The notes beneath the pieces were generated by a model. It was not told where the DNA came from. It was given only the letters and a program-made list of their open reading frames with translations, and ran no database searches. Of a stretch of 13,685 bases of DNA, positions 5,996 to 13,085 are shown in pieces. The translations under genes and the position numbers were made by a program. Positions within the stretch are counted from its first letter, which is position 1. Every line of letters starts with the position of its first letter. The stretch lies in assembly GCA_018665385.1 (NCBI GenBank), contig JABJDN010000071.1:1-13685 (forward strand). Reading direction: 5' to 3'. This stretch comes from Phycisphaerae bacterium (GTDB lineage Bacteria > Planctomycetota > Phycisphaerae > Phycisphaerales > SM1A02).

Positions 5996-7723
5996 CTATA
6001 CGCGGAAAATGGCTCCCATTTTTTTGCCCATGAGAGCGCTGGCGCCAATAAGGGTAACTGCCAACAGGGCCATGCCCCATACACCCATAGCACTTGCTAT
6101 ATACGGGCCATCTCCAAGGCGTTCAAAGAGTACATATATTGCTTTTGTGATTGGATAATGCGATTCTCGTTGCGCCAAAATGAGTGAATCGGAAACCTCA
6201 AGCATAGCAAAACTAAATGCCAACAAGCCTCCGGCAATTAGGTTCGCCATAATGAGGGGAATGATAATAGTACGAACTGCACGAACTCGGCTGGCGCCTA
6301 AGTTCATAGCAGCCTCTTCAAGTTCACCGCTTGTTTGTTCAAGACCTGCAACAGTTGATCGAACTACGTAAGGTAACCTTCGCACACCGTACGCTATAAC
6401 CAATAACAACATAGGGTTTGGGTTCGCGCCAAGAACATCAATCCAACCTTCAAGTGGTTGCCCTTCACCAAAAGGCCAACGTAGAGACATTGCAACATAT
6501 CCAAAGGCCATCACGAGCCCGGGAACTGCAAGAGGCAACATGGACAATGCGTCTAACAAACTTCGACCTTTTATTTTTGTTCGGACGATTATGTATCCAA
6601 TCAAAATACCTATAAACAAATCCATAATGACAGCGAGTGTGGAGTACAACAAACTGTTACTTATGGAGCCCACTGCAAGTTTATGGCTGAGGGCTCCATC
6701 AAAATGATCGAAAGTCAAACTAGCTGGCAATACTGTTTTATACCAAGAACCTTCCACAGCAAGGCTGGTGAAAATAACAGAGATATGAGGCAGAATTGCC
6801 AAACCAATTACGACTACAAACGCCGACATGGCAAGGAACCCCTTGAGCGGTGATAGTTTTGTTAATGTTGACTGAACAGATGCTTTTGAATACATTGCGT
6901 ATGCCTTGCCACCGAACACCATTTTCCCGAGCAAGTAAAACAATATTGCTGCAAACAACATGACTGCAGTTAACGCGTATGGTTGTTTCGTTGCATTCAT
7001 TTCTTTAATGCCATTAAATATCTGTACAGGGGTAACCGTTTGATAATCAAACATGAGTGGCGTACCAAGTTCAGTAAATGACCAAATGAATACAATCGTC
7101 GCACCTGCGAACAAGCCTGGCCGTATCAGCGGTAACACAATTTGCCTGAACCTTCGCCATGAAGATGCACCTAGATTTTCAGCTGCCTCTTCAAGTGCTG
7201 GATCAAGGTTTGCAAGGGCAGCAGTTGCATTCAAGTAGAGAATAGGATACAGATGCAGTGCTTCAATAAATACTATTGCCCAAAATCCACCGTTGCCTAT
7301 ATAGTCGTACCCTTCTGAAATCCATCCAGCTTCTACGAGCAATGTATTTATTGCTCCGTACTTGCCAAGCAAGTGGTGCAGCCCAATTGCTCCAACAAAA
7401 GGAGGAAGTATGAGGGGCACTAAAACTAATGCTGAGAATAAACCTTTCAAGGGGAAAATAAATTTCGCAGATAAAACAGCAAGTGGAAGAGCAATGATCA
7501 GGCAGAGAAATGTGGTGCCAACTGCAATACCGAGTGCGTTTAAAAAACCATCCAACAACACCGGATCTTCAAACACCGTAACGATGTGATGAATCGTAAA
7601 ACCACCATTTTCACTCTCAAAACCGCCCTGAATAGTTAACCAAATTGGATACAAAAGGAAGGCGGCGAAAAAAGCGAATAAGCCAACCATAATAAGTTTT
7701 GTGGGGATATTACGCCGTTGCAT
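5996..7723 (-). CDS. Two-domain ABC transporter permease, Fe(III)/FbpB-ThiP type
   Basis: A fused permease of 575 residues carrying two BPD_transp_1 domains with many hydrophobic segments, probably about twelve helices in the inner membrane. Each half has an EAA loop for docking an ATPase: EEAAENLGASSWRRFRQIV starting near residue 178 and EEAAMNLGASRVRAVRTII starting near residue 469. Fused permeases of this type import ferric iron, thiamine or similar ligands with a periplasmic binding protein and an ATPase; the substrate here is unknown. The frame extends to ATG 7783, but that part lies within the peptidase gene. ATG 7723 starts with MQRRNIPTK before the first membrane helix and leaves a 16-bp gap. 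An AGAGGG directly abuts that ATG, unusually close. No ATPase or binding protein is visible nearby. Confidence 0.88.
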   Translation of the reverse strand: MQRRNIPTKLIMVGLFAFFAAFLLYPIWLTIQGGFESENGGFTIHHIVTVFEDPVLLDGFLNALGIAVGTTFLCLIIALPLAVLSAKFIFPLKGLFSALVLVPLILPPFVGAIGLHHLLGKYGAINTLLVEAGWISEGYDYIGNGGFWAIVFIEALHLYPILYLNATAALANLDPALEEAAENLGASSWRRFRQIVLPLIRPGLFAGATIVFIWSFTELGTPLMFDYQTVTPVQIFNGIKEMNATKQPYALTAVMLFAAILFYLLGKMVFGGKAYAMYSKASVQSTLTKLSPLKGFLAMSAFVVVIGLAILPHISVIFTSLAVEGSWYKTVLPASLTFDHFDGALSHKLAVGSISNSLLYSTLAVIMDLFIGILIGYIIVRTKIKGRSLLDALSMLPLAVPGLVMAFGYVAMSLRWPFGEGQPLEGWIDVLGANPNPMLLLVIAYGVRRLPYVVRSTVAGLEQTSGELEEAAMNLGASRVRAVRTIIIPLIMANLIAGGLLAFSFAMLEVSDSLILAQRESHYPITKAIYVLFERLGDGPYIASAMGVWGMALLAVTLIGASALMGKKMGAIFRV

Positions 7724-7739
7724 CCCTCTAGTGTAGCGT

Positions 7740-9296
7740 TTATGACCAGTAGGAGAGAAGTAGAAGGATGTCAGAAACATCAACTAAGCCATCGCCGGAA
7801 AGGTCTGCAGGACATTCACCTGAACATACACCCCAGCCTGCAATAATCACCAAAAGATCATTTACATCAACGGTGCCATCGCCGTTTAAATCCCCGGGAA
7901 CACTTGCGTCTTGCTCTGGGAAAAGCCATCCAAGGCTACATACTCTTGCCCCTGCCGCAGAATCAGAACGAGACATTTTTACAACATACTCACCAGCAGA
8001 AAGATTTTTCAAATACAAATGTTCAACCGTGTCAATTTCACTCTCACTGACACTATTGCCTGAACCAAACACGCCAATACCCGCGTCGCCAGTCAGAGGT
8101 GTGGGTTTACCCCCATTGTATTGTAAAAGTTCTAGATTTAAATCTGCAAGTGAATAACTTCCAAAACCTGTATTTGCTTGTTGGTGCCAAGTCAAGACGA
8201 TAGACACTTCGTCTGCGAGTGATGAAACTGAAAACTTTATGTATTTACTTTGGCCGTTTGTAAGCGTCGTTGTATCCCAACCTGCTGTTGGAGCAGACCC
8301 AAGACCAACGGTTGAGGTATCGGAAGCAAATTGCCCGCCAGTAAGAACTCTATGTGAATTATCAATGTTTGCTGTACCGACGCCATAGATTGCATCGATG
8401 GGTTGGTTTGTTCGCCCGCGGTTTGGTCCAGAAAGTATTGGGTTGTTTGTCCACGAATTACTGTGGTTTCCGCCTGTTAACAATACAGCCTTCATCGTTT
8501 CAGAAAATCCCGCAAAGAAATTTCCAGAAGTATTCGGATGCGTTTCCCGAGTTTCTACAAGTAATGCTGTGATTGCAGAAACCACACCTGTCGCATTGCT
8601 TGCTGTTCCTTGTGCGGCAACGATAAGTGGTAACTGCATTCCCGCTTGGTGGTACCCAGTTGGCACCGTGCCCGATGTATGTGAGCCATCGGCAGCGCCG
8701 ACGCTCACGCAATTAAACCCGAAACACATCAGTGGGACGTGATCATCCACGTTAGTGACACCATTTAGCATCATGACATTATGTGCGTCGATAGCCCAAT
8801 CCCCGCGCGCTAATACTTCATTGTCGTATCCAGAATTACCAAATGAACCTATCCAACTGTTGTTAAACAATTCTATGTTGCCCGGTGGAGTCGATGGATT
8901 ACTGCCTGTTCCAAAGCGTAAGTAATTACTTTGGACCCAACCAACTGCTGAATACATATTAATGTCACTTACACCAGGTGCAAGACCAACTCCATCGGTG
9001 CCATACATACGTTTGCCTACTTGGGTAGCATGGTTTTGCACGCCAGAAGACCCACTGCGAAGAGTAAATGTTTTGCCTGTAAACGCACTGTCGTTTGTAT
9101 CTGGAGCATAATCGCCTGATTCATTGGCGGCTTCGACTTGGGCAACCTCAACTCCTGCACCTGTTGGTACATTTTCGATTCCAATGCGCTCAATCAGCGC
9201 ATCAAGCCCGTGCTCTGATGGCACGTCGCCGTGAACAGATACCACGAATACCGCTGGCACAAGGGATGTAATGAATATGTGACCAAATTTTCGCAA
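7740..9296 (-). CDS. Secreted subtilisin-like (S8) peptidase with C-terminal dockerin tail
   Basis: 518 residues from a TTG start. An N-terminal signal peptide (basic MRKFGH, then hydrophobic ITSLVPAVFVVSV) indicates export. The peptidase domain is about 30-315. His89 sits in NHATQVG...GLAPGV, matching the subtilase HGTxVA...GVAPxA segment. FNNSWIG (144-150) matches the NNSWG strand, and Ser233 in TASNATGVVSA matches the S-x-A-x-P-x-V serine motif with Gly for Pro. The usual Asp position (VAVIDTG) appears as VAQVEAA with Glu55, so full activity is uncertain. A beta-rich domain (about 340-455) resembles the jelly-roll domains that follow many subtilases. The last 51 residues form a dockerin-like pair of calcium loops (DLNGDGTVDVND and DLSGDGLVDVSD). 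The permease begins 16 bp downstream. Confidence 0.82.
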   Translation of the reverse strand: MRKFGHIFITSLVPAVFVVSVHGDVPSEHGLDALIERIGIENVPTGAGVEVAQVEAANESGDYAPDTNDSAFTGKTFTLRSGSSGVQNHATQVGKRMYGTDGVGLAPGVSDINMYSAVGWVQSNYLRFGTGSNPSTPPGNIELFNNSWIGSFGNSGYDNEVLARGDWAIDAHNVMMLNGVTNVDDHVPLMCFGFNCVSVGAADGSHTSGTVPTGYHQAGMQLPLIVAAQGTASNATGVVSAITALLVETRETHPNTSGNFFAGFSETMKAVLLTGGNHSNSWTNNPILSGPNRGRTNQPIDAIYGVGTANIDNSHRVLTGGQFASDTSTVGLGSAPTAGWDTTTLTNGQSKYIKFSVSSLADEVSIVLTWHQQANTGFGSYSLADLNLELLQYNGGKPTPLTGDAGIGVFGSGNSVSESEIDTVEHLYLKNLSAGEYVVKMSRSDSAAGARVCSLGWLFPEQDASVPGDLNGDGTVDVNDLLVIIAGWGVCSGECPADLSGDGLVDVSDILLLLSYWS

Positions 9297-9303
9297 GGCT
9301 AGT

Positions 9304-9307
9304 CTCC
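9304..9307 (-). promoter_or_regulatory. Ribosome binding site supporting the TTG start of the peptidase
   Basis: GGAG on the minus strand lies seven bases before TTG 9296. No ATG or GTG downstream would keep the signal peptide intact, so the TTG start is preferred. Confidence 0.55.
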
Positions 9308-9419
9308 ACGATTAGAGTAACAGCATGCTGTGTTGAATCAACGTCCAATATGTAATTTTGCAATCGTAGACGGAATAATCGGAAGGCGTGTGGGGTAAGA
9401 AGGAGGCAAGCAGGTGGTA

Positions 9420-10037
9420 CTATTCTTGGTGTAACGAGGTCTCAACTGCGCCCAATAGCTGTTGCTCGCGGGCAACATCACGGCTTATCGGTGCCCAAAA
9501 CTGAGCTGAAACCTGCTCCCAAGGCTCTTGGGCAGGCATTATTTGCGTTATTGACTCACTTTGGAGGGTCCAAGTACCTCGTTGAACCCCTTGCGTATAT
9601 TTTCGCTCCACATAGACCCAAACCCGTAATTCAAGTTCACCGTCGTATGTTGTAAGGTCTTGCCCACTAGGCGAAAGCAGATTGGGCCCTACTAAAACAG
9701 CGTTATCACGCCCAGGAACAGGGATGTTCTGGACTGGAAGGAATTCAAAGCGTGCTGAACGGCGTTGCAACGAAAGCGTATTTTCAAGACCTTGGCGGGA
9801 TGTTGATGGGGCGGGTTTCCAAGGCTCAACAAAACTACCCGCAATAGCTGGCTCTGTTGAAATCACTCCACTTCGTCTATCTTTTAGGACTGGGTTCATC
9901 CCATCCTGCCTGGCGGCAGCAACAGCAGCGTCAAAAACCACCGCGTATTGGCTAGAATCGAGCAAAAGCACATCCGGACCGGTGCTTGTATGGCACCCAG
10001 CGAGTAGCAAGAAGGTTGAAAAAAGGAAGATACGCAT
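9420..10037 (-). CDS. Putative lipoprotein, function unknown
   Basis: 205 residues from ATG 10037; a TTG one codon upstream is the longest possible start. The N-terminus MRIFLFSTFLLLAGC is a textbook lipoprotein signal with lipobox LAGC and Cys15 as the modified residue. The body contains a helical-looking segment (YAVVFDAAVAAARQDGM), then DRRSGVISTEPAIAGSFVEPW, then GLENTLSLQRRSARFEF and a beta-rich C-terminal half (LELRVWVYVERK, GTWTL). I recall similar DRR-GVI / EPW / LE-TL-RR patterns from uncharacterised planctomycete lipoproteins, but cannot name a family. No strong Shine-Dalgarno is seen. It stops 123 bp before the peptidase on the same strand and is divergent from the cytochrome gene. 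It may be anchored in the outer membrane; no enzymatic motif is visible. Confidence 0.8.
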   Translation of the reverse strand: MRIFLFSTFLLLAGCHTSTGPDVLLLDSSQYAVVFDAAVAAARQDGMNPVLKDRRSGVISTEPAIAGSFVEPWKPAPSTSRQGLENTLSLQRRSARFEFLPVQNIPVPGRDNAVLVGPNLLSPSGQDLTTYDGELELRVWVYVERKYTQGVQRGTWTLQSESITQIMPAQEPWEQVSAQFWAPISRDVAREQQLLGAVETSLHQE

Positions 10038-10126
10038 CAAAAAGTAGGATACCCCCTTCTAACAAGGTGCAGGGGATTTTTGGAATGACGAATTCGGGCT
10101 TTTTTTCATTGTTTTTGAATAAGACG

Positions 10127-10135
10127 TGCTATATT
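10127..10135 (+). promoter_or_regulatory. Candidate extended -10 promoter of the cytochrome gene
   Basis: TGC directly followed by TATATT forms an extended -10 element, about 65 bp upstream of the ATG at 10203. A weak -35 (CATTGT, 17 bp upstream) could pair with it. The surrounding divergent region (10038-10202) is AT-rich and also holds a small hairpin-forming stretch (CCTT 10055-10058 with AAGG 10064-10067) in the leader of the divergent lipoprotein gene. Confidence 0.35.
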
Positions 10136-10202
10136 AAAATATGGCATTTTCGTTGCATCAGGACTGTAATTGAGACGAATAGTACCAACAGAGAAACTCT
10201 AC

Positions 10203-12098
10203 ATGCACATTGCAAAAATGATATTACTAACGACGCTGTCAATCGCAGCTATCGCATTGGCAAATCCGCCAAGAGGCGGTCAAGTGCAAGTACCAACAAC
10301 GGAGCATGATTTTTATCACGAGGGTTCGCAACCAGACCCAACTGGGTATGACTACGTTGTCATGAGCCGATTCAATTGTATTAACTGCCATAGTTTCGAA
10401 GACGATCAAAATCCAGATGAAGTTGTCCCCCCATACAACAACTGGGTCTCAAGCATGATGGCGCAATCATCTCGTGATCCTATCTTTCATGCTGCAATGA
10501 CAATTGCAAATCAAGACGCACACGATTCCGGTACATTTTGTATTCGTTGCCACATGCCAGGTGGCTTTCTCCAAGGTCGCGCTATGCCCGCAGACGGTTC
10601 TGCCCTTATAGAAGATGACTTCGATGGCGTAAGTTGCGACATATGTCACCGCATGGTCGATCCTGTCTTCTCTGTTGAAAATCCTGCTGAAGATATCGAC
10701 ATACTTGCAGACCTAGCGAACAGCGGAGACTTACCATGGCAAGCTGGAAATGCAAGTTACATTTTTGATCCTGTTGCAACTCGCAGAAGCCCGCTTAACG
10801 ACGACGTCATTCAAAACATGCATGGTGTTGATATGTTGGAATCACCCTTCCACGAAGAAGCGCGAATGTGCGGAGCATGCCATGACCTTTCTAACCCAGT
10901 ATTAACTTTGCAAAGCGATGGAACATATTCACCAAACGCCATGGACTCTGCACACCCAAGCGGAAACATACATGAAATGATGCCCGAGCAACGAACGTAC
11001 AGCGAATGGTTGAACTCTACATTCGCTACAGAGGGCGGTGTTGTTTTTGAAGATGGAAGATTCACTGGAAACAGTGGCGGGAACGAAGTAAACAGCTGCC
11101 AAGATTGTCACATGCCCGGCAACTTCGGCGCAATTTGTGTCTTCTGGGAAATAGAAACTGTAGGTTTACGCGATCATGTTGCAGAACATAGTTTTGTTGG
11201 TTCTAACAGTTGGGTCTTAGGCGCAGTACGTAATTTATACGACGATAATGAAACTGGTCTTAGTGAAGAATCCGTTGCGCTCAACCATACACGTACAGAA
11301 GCCCTGATGCAAAAAGCTTCTGATATGGATTTATCCATCGACAATGATCAATTGAACGTTCGCATTACCAACATGACAGGTCATAGTTTGCCAACTGGGT
11401 ACCCTGAAGGCCGTCGCATGTGGTTAAACGTGAAGTTTTTAGATGGTAATGGCGTACTTATTGCAGAACGTGGTGCATACGACTACACGAGTGCTGAGCT
11501 TATAACCGGCGATACAAAGGTGTACCAAACAGTTCTTGGTATGAATAGTGAAATGGCAAAGACTACGCATTTGCCTGTAGGTAAATCTTTCCACTTAGTC
11601 TTAAATAATGAAATAATTTCGGACAACCGTATTCCGCCAATGGGTTTCACAAATGCGAACTTTGAAGCAATTCAATCTGCTCCTGTAAATTATTCGTACG
11701 AAGACGGACAGTATTGGGATGACACGCTATATGTAATTCCAACAGGTGCAACGCAAGCTGTTGCCACGCTGTACCACCAGACCACAACCAAGGAATACAT
11801 TGAATTCTTACGCGATGCTAACGTTACTGATGCCAATGGGCAAGTTGCGTACGACCAGTGGGTCATCGGCGGAAAAAGTGTTCCTATTGTTATGGACAGT
11901 TCCATGATTGATGTAGGCGCTGGCGAACCAATTGCTGGCGATGTGAATGGCGATGGCGTTGTGAACGTAAGCGACTTGCTTCTTATGATCAGCCAGTGGG
12001 GCGCATGCGTTGACCCTGAAAATTGCCCAGCGGATGCTACCGGCGACGGCTTTGTGAATGTCTCTGACATTCTTACTGCAATCGGCAACTGGGGCTAA
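10203..12098 (+). CDS. Secreted five-heme cytochrome c with C-terminal dockerin tail
   Basis: 631 residues from ATG 10203; the longest frame begins at TTG 10170 but the ATG gives a clean signal peptide ending ALA-NPP. Five c-type heme sites are visible: CINCH 59-63, CIRCH 113-117, CDICH 145-149, CGACH 223-227 and CQDCH 299-303. The segment around the second and third motifs (RDPIFHAAM..., CHMPGGFLQGR, DGVSCDICHRMVDP) is typical of large multiheme cytochromes in planctomycetes and deltaproteobacteria. A heme-free beta-rich region (from about 375, with TGHSLPTGYPEGRRMWLNV) follows. The last 53 residues (579-631) are a dockerin-like calcium-loop pair (DVNGDGVVNVSD and DATGDGFVNVSD), matching the neighbouring peptidase tail. 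Role: periplasmic or surface electron transfer; partner and substrate unknown. It is transcribed away from the lipoprotein gene. Confidence 0.9.
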   Translation: MHIAKMILLTTLSIAAIALANPPRGGQVQVPTTEHDFYHEGSQPDPTGYDYVVMSRFNCINCHSFEDDQNPDEVVPPYNNWVSSMMAQSSRDPIFHAAMTIANQDAHDSGTFCIRCHMPGGFLQGRAMPADGSALIEDDFDGVSCDICHRMVDPVFSVENPAEDIDILADLANSGDLPWQAGNASYIFDPVATRRSPLNDDVIQNMHGVDMLESPFHEEARMCGACHDLSNPVLTLQSDGTYSPNAMDSAHPSGNIHEMMPEQRTYSEWLNSTFATEGGVVFEDGRFTGNSGGNEVNSCQDCHMPGNFGAICVFWEIETVGLRDHVAEHSFVGSNSWVLGAVRNLYDDNETGLSEESVALNHTRTEALMQKASDMDLSIDNDQLNVRITNMTGHSLPTGYPEGRRMWLNVKFLDGNGVLIAERGAYDYTSAELITGDTKVYQTVLGMNSEMAKTTHLPVGKSFHLVLNNEIISDNRIPPMGFTNANFEAIQSAPVNYSYEDGQYWDDTLYVIPTGATQAVATLYHQTTTKEYIEFLRDANVTDANGQVAYDQWVIGGKSVPIVMDSSMIDVGAGEPIAGDVNGDGVVNVSDLLLMISQWGACVDPENCPADATGDGFVNVSDILTAIGNWG

Positions 12099-12103
12099 GG
12101 TTC

Positions 12104-12128
12104 TTGCTGTCACAAATTGTGACAGCAA
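12104..12128. promoter_or_regulatory. 25-bp perfect palindrome between the cytochrome gene and pyrB
   Basis: TTGCTGTCACAA, one central A, then TTGTGACAGCAA: twelve-base arms without a mismatch. It starts 6 bases after the cytochrome stop and ends 15 bases before the pyrB -35 candidate. No T-run follows on either strand, so it is not a standard intrinsic terminator. Its position just upstream of the pyrB promoter fits an operator for a dimeric regulator; a U-less termination or processing hairpin is the alternative. Confidence 0.55.
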
Positions 12129-12143
12129 CGACGAATTAGGCGC

Positions 12144-12170
12144 TTGCTCATTGAAAAATAGAAGTACAAT
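12144..12170 (+). promoter_or_regulatory. Candidate sigma70-type promoter of pyrB
   Basis: TTGCTC (12144-12149) and TACAAT (12165-12170) are 15 bp apart (16 bp if the -35 is shifted one base left). As at nuoD, the -10 box lies very close to the start codon (9 bases), so the mRNA would be leaderless or nearly so. No Shine-Dalgarno precedes the ATG; the sequence there is CCTCCC. Confidence 0.45.
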
Positions 12171-12179
12171 GCACCTCCC

Positions 12180-13076
12180 ATGGTGTGGAACGGACAACAT
12201 TTTTTGGGTCTTGAGGACTTGTCCAAAGAGGACATCCAATCGCTCATTCAACGCGCTTCGCACTTTCTTGAAGCTGGCAATCGGTATGAACCCAACGCTC
12301 CGCTATCTGGGAAAATTATTGCAAACCTGTTTATGGAAAATTCGACGCGTACGAGGTGCAGTTTCACAATCGCAACAAGAAGATTGGGCGGTGATTGCAT
12401 CGACCTTCTTGGCGGAACTTCTAGTGCATCGAAAGGTGAAACGCTTGTTGATACTGCGATGAATCTTGAAGCGATGGGCGCTGTTGGCATAGCCGTCCGT
12501 TGCTCTGAAGAATCCGGTCCATCAGACATTGCGGCGAACGTAGGAATACCTGTTATCAATGCCGGTTCTGGAACTGCGTCGCACCCAACACAAGCGTTGC
12601 TTGATGCAGGCACACTTCTGCATTATTTTGGATGTGATGACCTCTCTGGTCAACACATCGCGATCGTTGGTGACATTACCCACAGCAGAGTCGCTCGTTC
12701 GAACGTCATTGGTTTGACCAAGCTTGGTGCAACAGTAACACTCGTTGGTCCACAAAAACTACTACCGACTGACCCTGCCTGTGAAACTTCAACCGATTTA
12801 GACGCTGTACTTCAAGAGGTGTCAGCGTGCATGATGCTGCGCGTACAATTTGAACGCGATGCCCAAGTGGATGAAGATTATCGAGACAAGTTTGGGCTCA
12901 CAGAAGAACGATTTGCAAACTTTACGGGTGCAATACTGCACCCTGGCCCAATCAACCGCGGTTTAGAAATAGATGCTTGTGTTGCAGGTTGCAACAGTCC
13001 GCAAAACAAAATACTTTCTCAAGTTTCCTTTGGCGTCGCAACGCGAATGGCTATTCTTGAACACCTTATTGGATAA
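12180..13076 (+). CDS. pyrB: Aspartate carbamoyltransferase catalytic subunit
   Basis: Transfers the carbamoyl group from carbamoyl phosphate to aspartate, the committed step of pyrimidine synthesis. 298 residues, slightly short but within family range. The carbamoyl-phosphate loop STRTR is at 55-59, followed by CSF where most members have TSF. Other motifs are the mobile lysine loop SSASKGET (81-88), HPTQALLD (135-142), GDITHSRVARSN (164-175), an LRVQFER segment (220-226) and HPGPINRG (254-261). These match aspartate rather than ornithine carbamoyltransferase. Start ATG 12180 is preceded by a promoter candidate and no Shine-Dalgarno. No regulatory pyrI is visible, and pyrC does not follow directly; a tryptophanase-like gene starts 9 bp after the stop. 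Confidence 0.95.
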   Translation: MVWNGQHFLGLEDLSKEDIQSLIQRASHFLEAGNRYEPNAPLSGKIIANLFMENSTRTRCSFTIATRRLGGDCIDLLGGTSSASKGETLVDTAMNLEAMGAVGIAVRCSEESGPSDIAANVGIPVINAGSGTASHPTQALLDAGTLLHYFGCDDLSGQHIAIVGDITHSRVARSNVIGLTKLGATVTLVGPQKLLPTDPACETSTDLDAVLQEVSACMMLRVQFERDAQVDEDYRDKFGLTEERFANFTGAILHPGPINRGLEIDACVAGCNSPQNKILSQVSFGVATRMAILEHLIG

Positions 13077-13085
13077 ACGTCTCCC

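Noticed and set aside
7724..7783. Upstream ATG start for the permease
   Set aside because: The extra 20 residues are encoded entirely within or just after the dockerin end of the peptidase; ATG 7723 gives the usual basic start before the first membrane helix.
10091..10110. GGGC followed by a T-run (10097-10106) as a plus-strand terminator
   Set aside because: No stem precedes it and no plus-strand gene lies upstream.
10170..10202. TTG start for the cytochrome
   Set aside because: It places a charged eleven-residue extension before a normal signal peptide and has no ribosome site; ATG 10203 is more natural.
12104..12128. Palindrome as an intrinsic terminator of the cytochrome gene
   Set aside because: No T-run follows on the plus strand; kept as a regulatory or unknown palindrome instead.
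11808..12263. Minus-strand frame of 151 codons across the cytochrome end and pyrB start
   Set aside because: Antisense to two well-supported genes with clear motifs, crosses the palindrome and promoter region, and has no recognisable domain.
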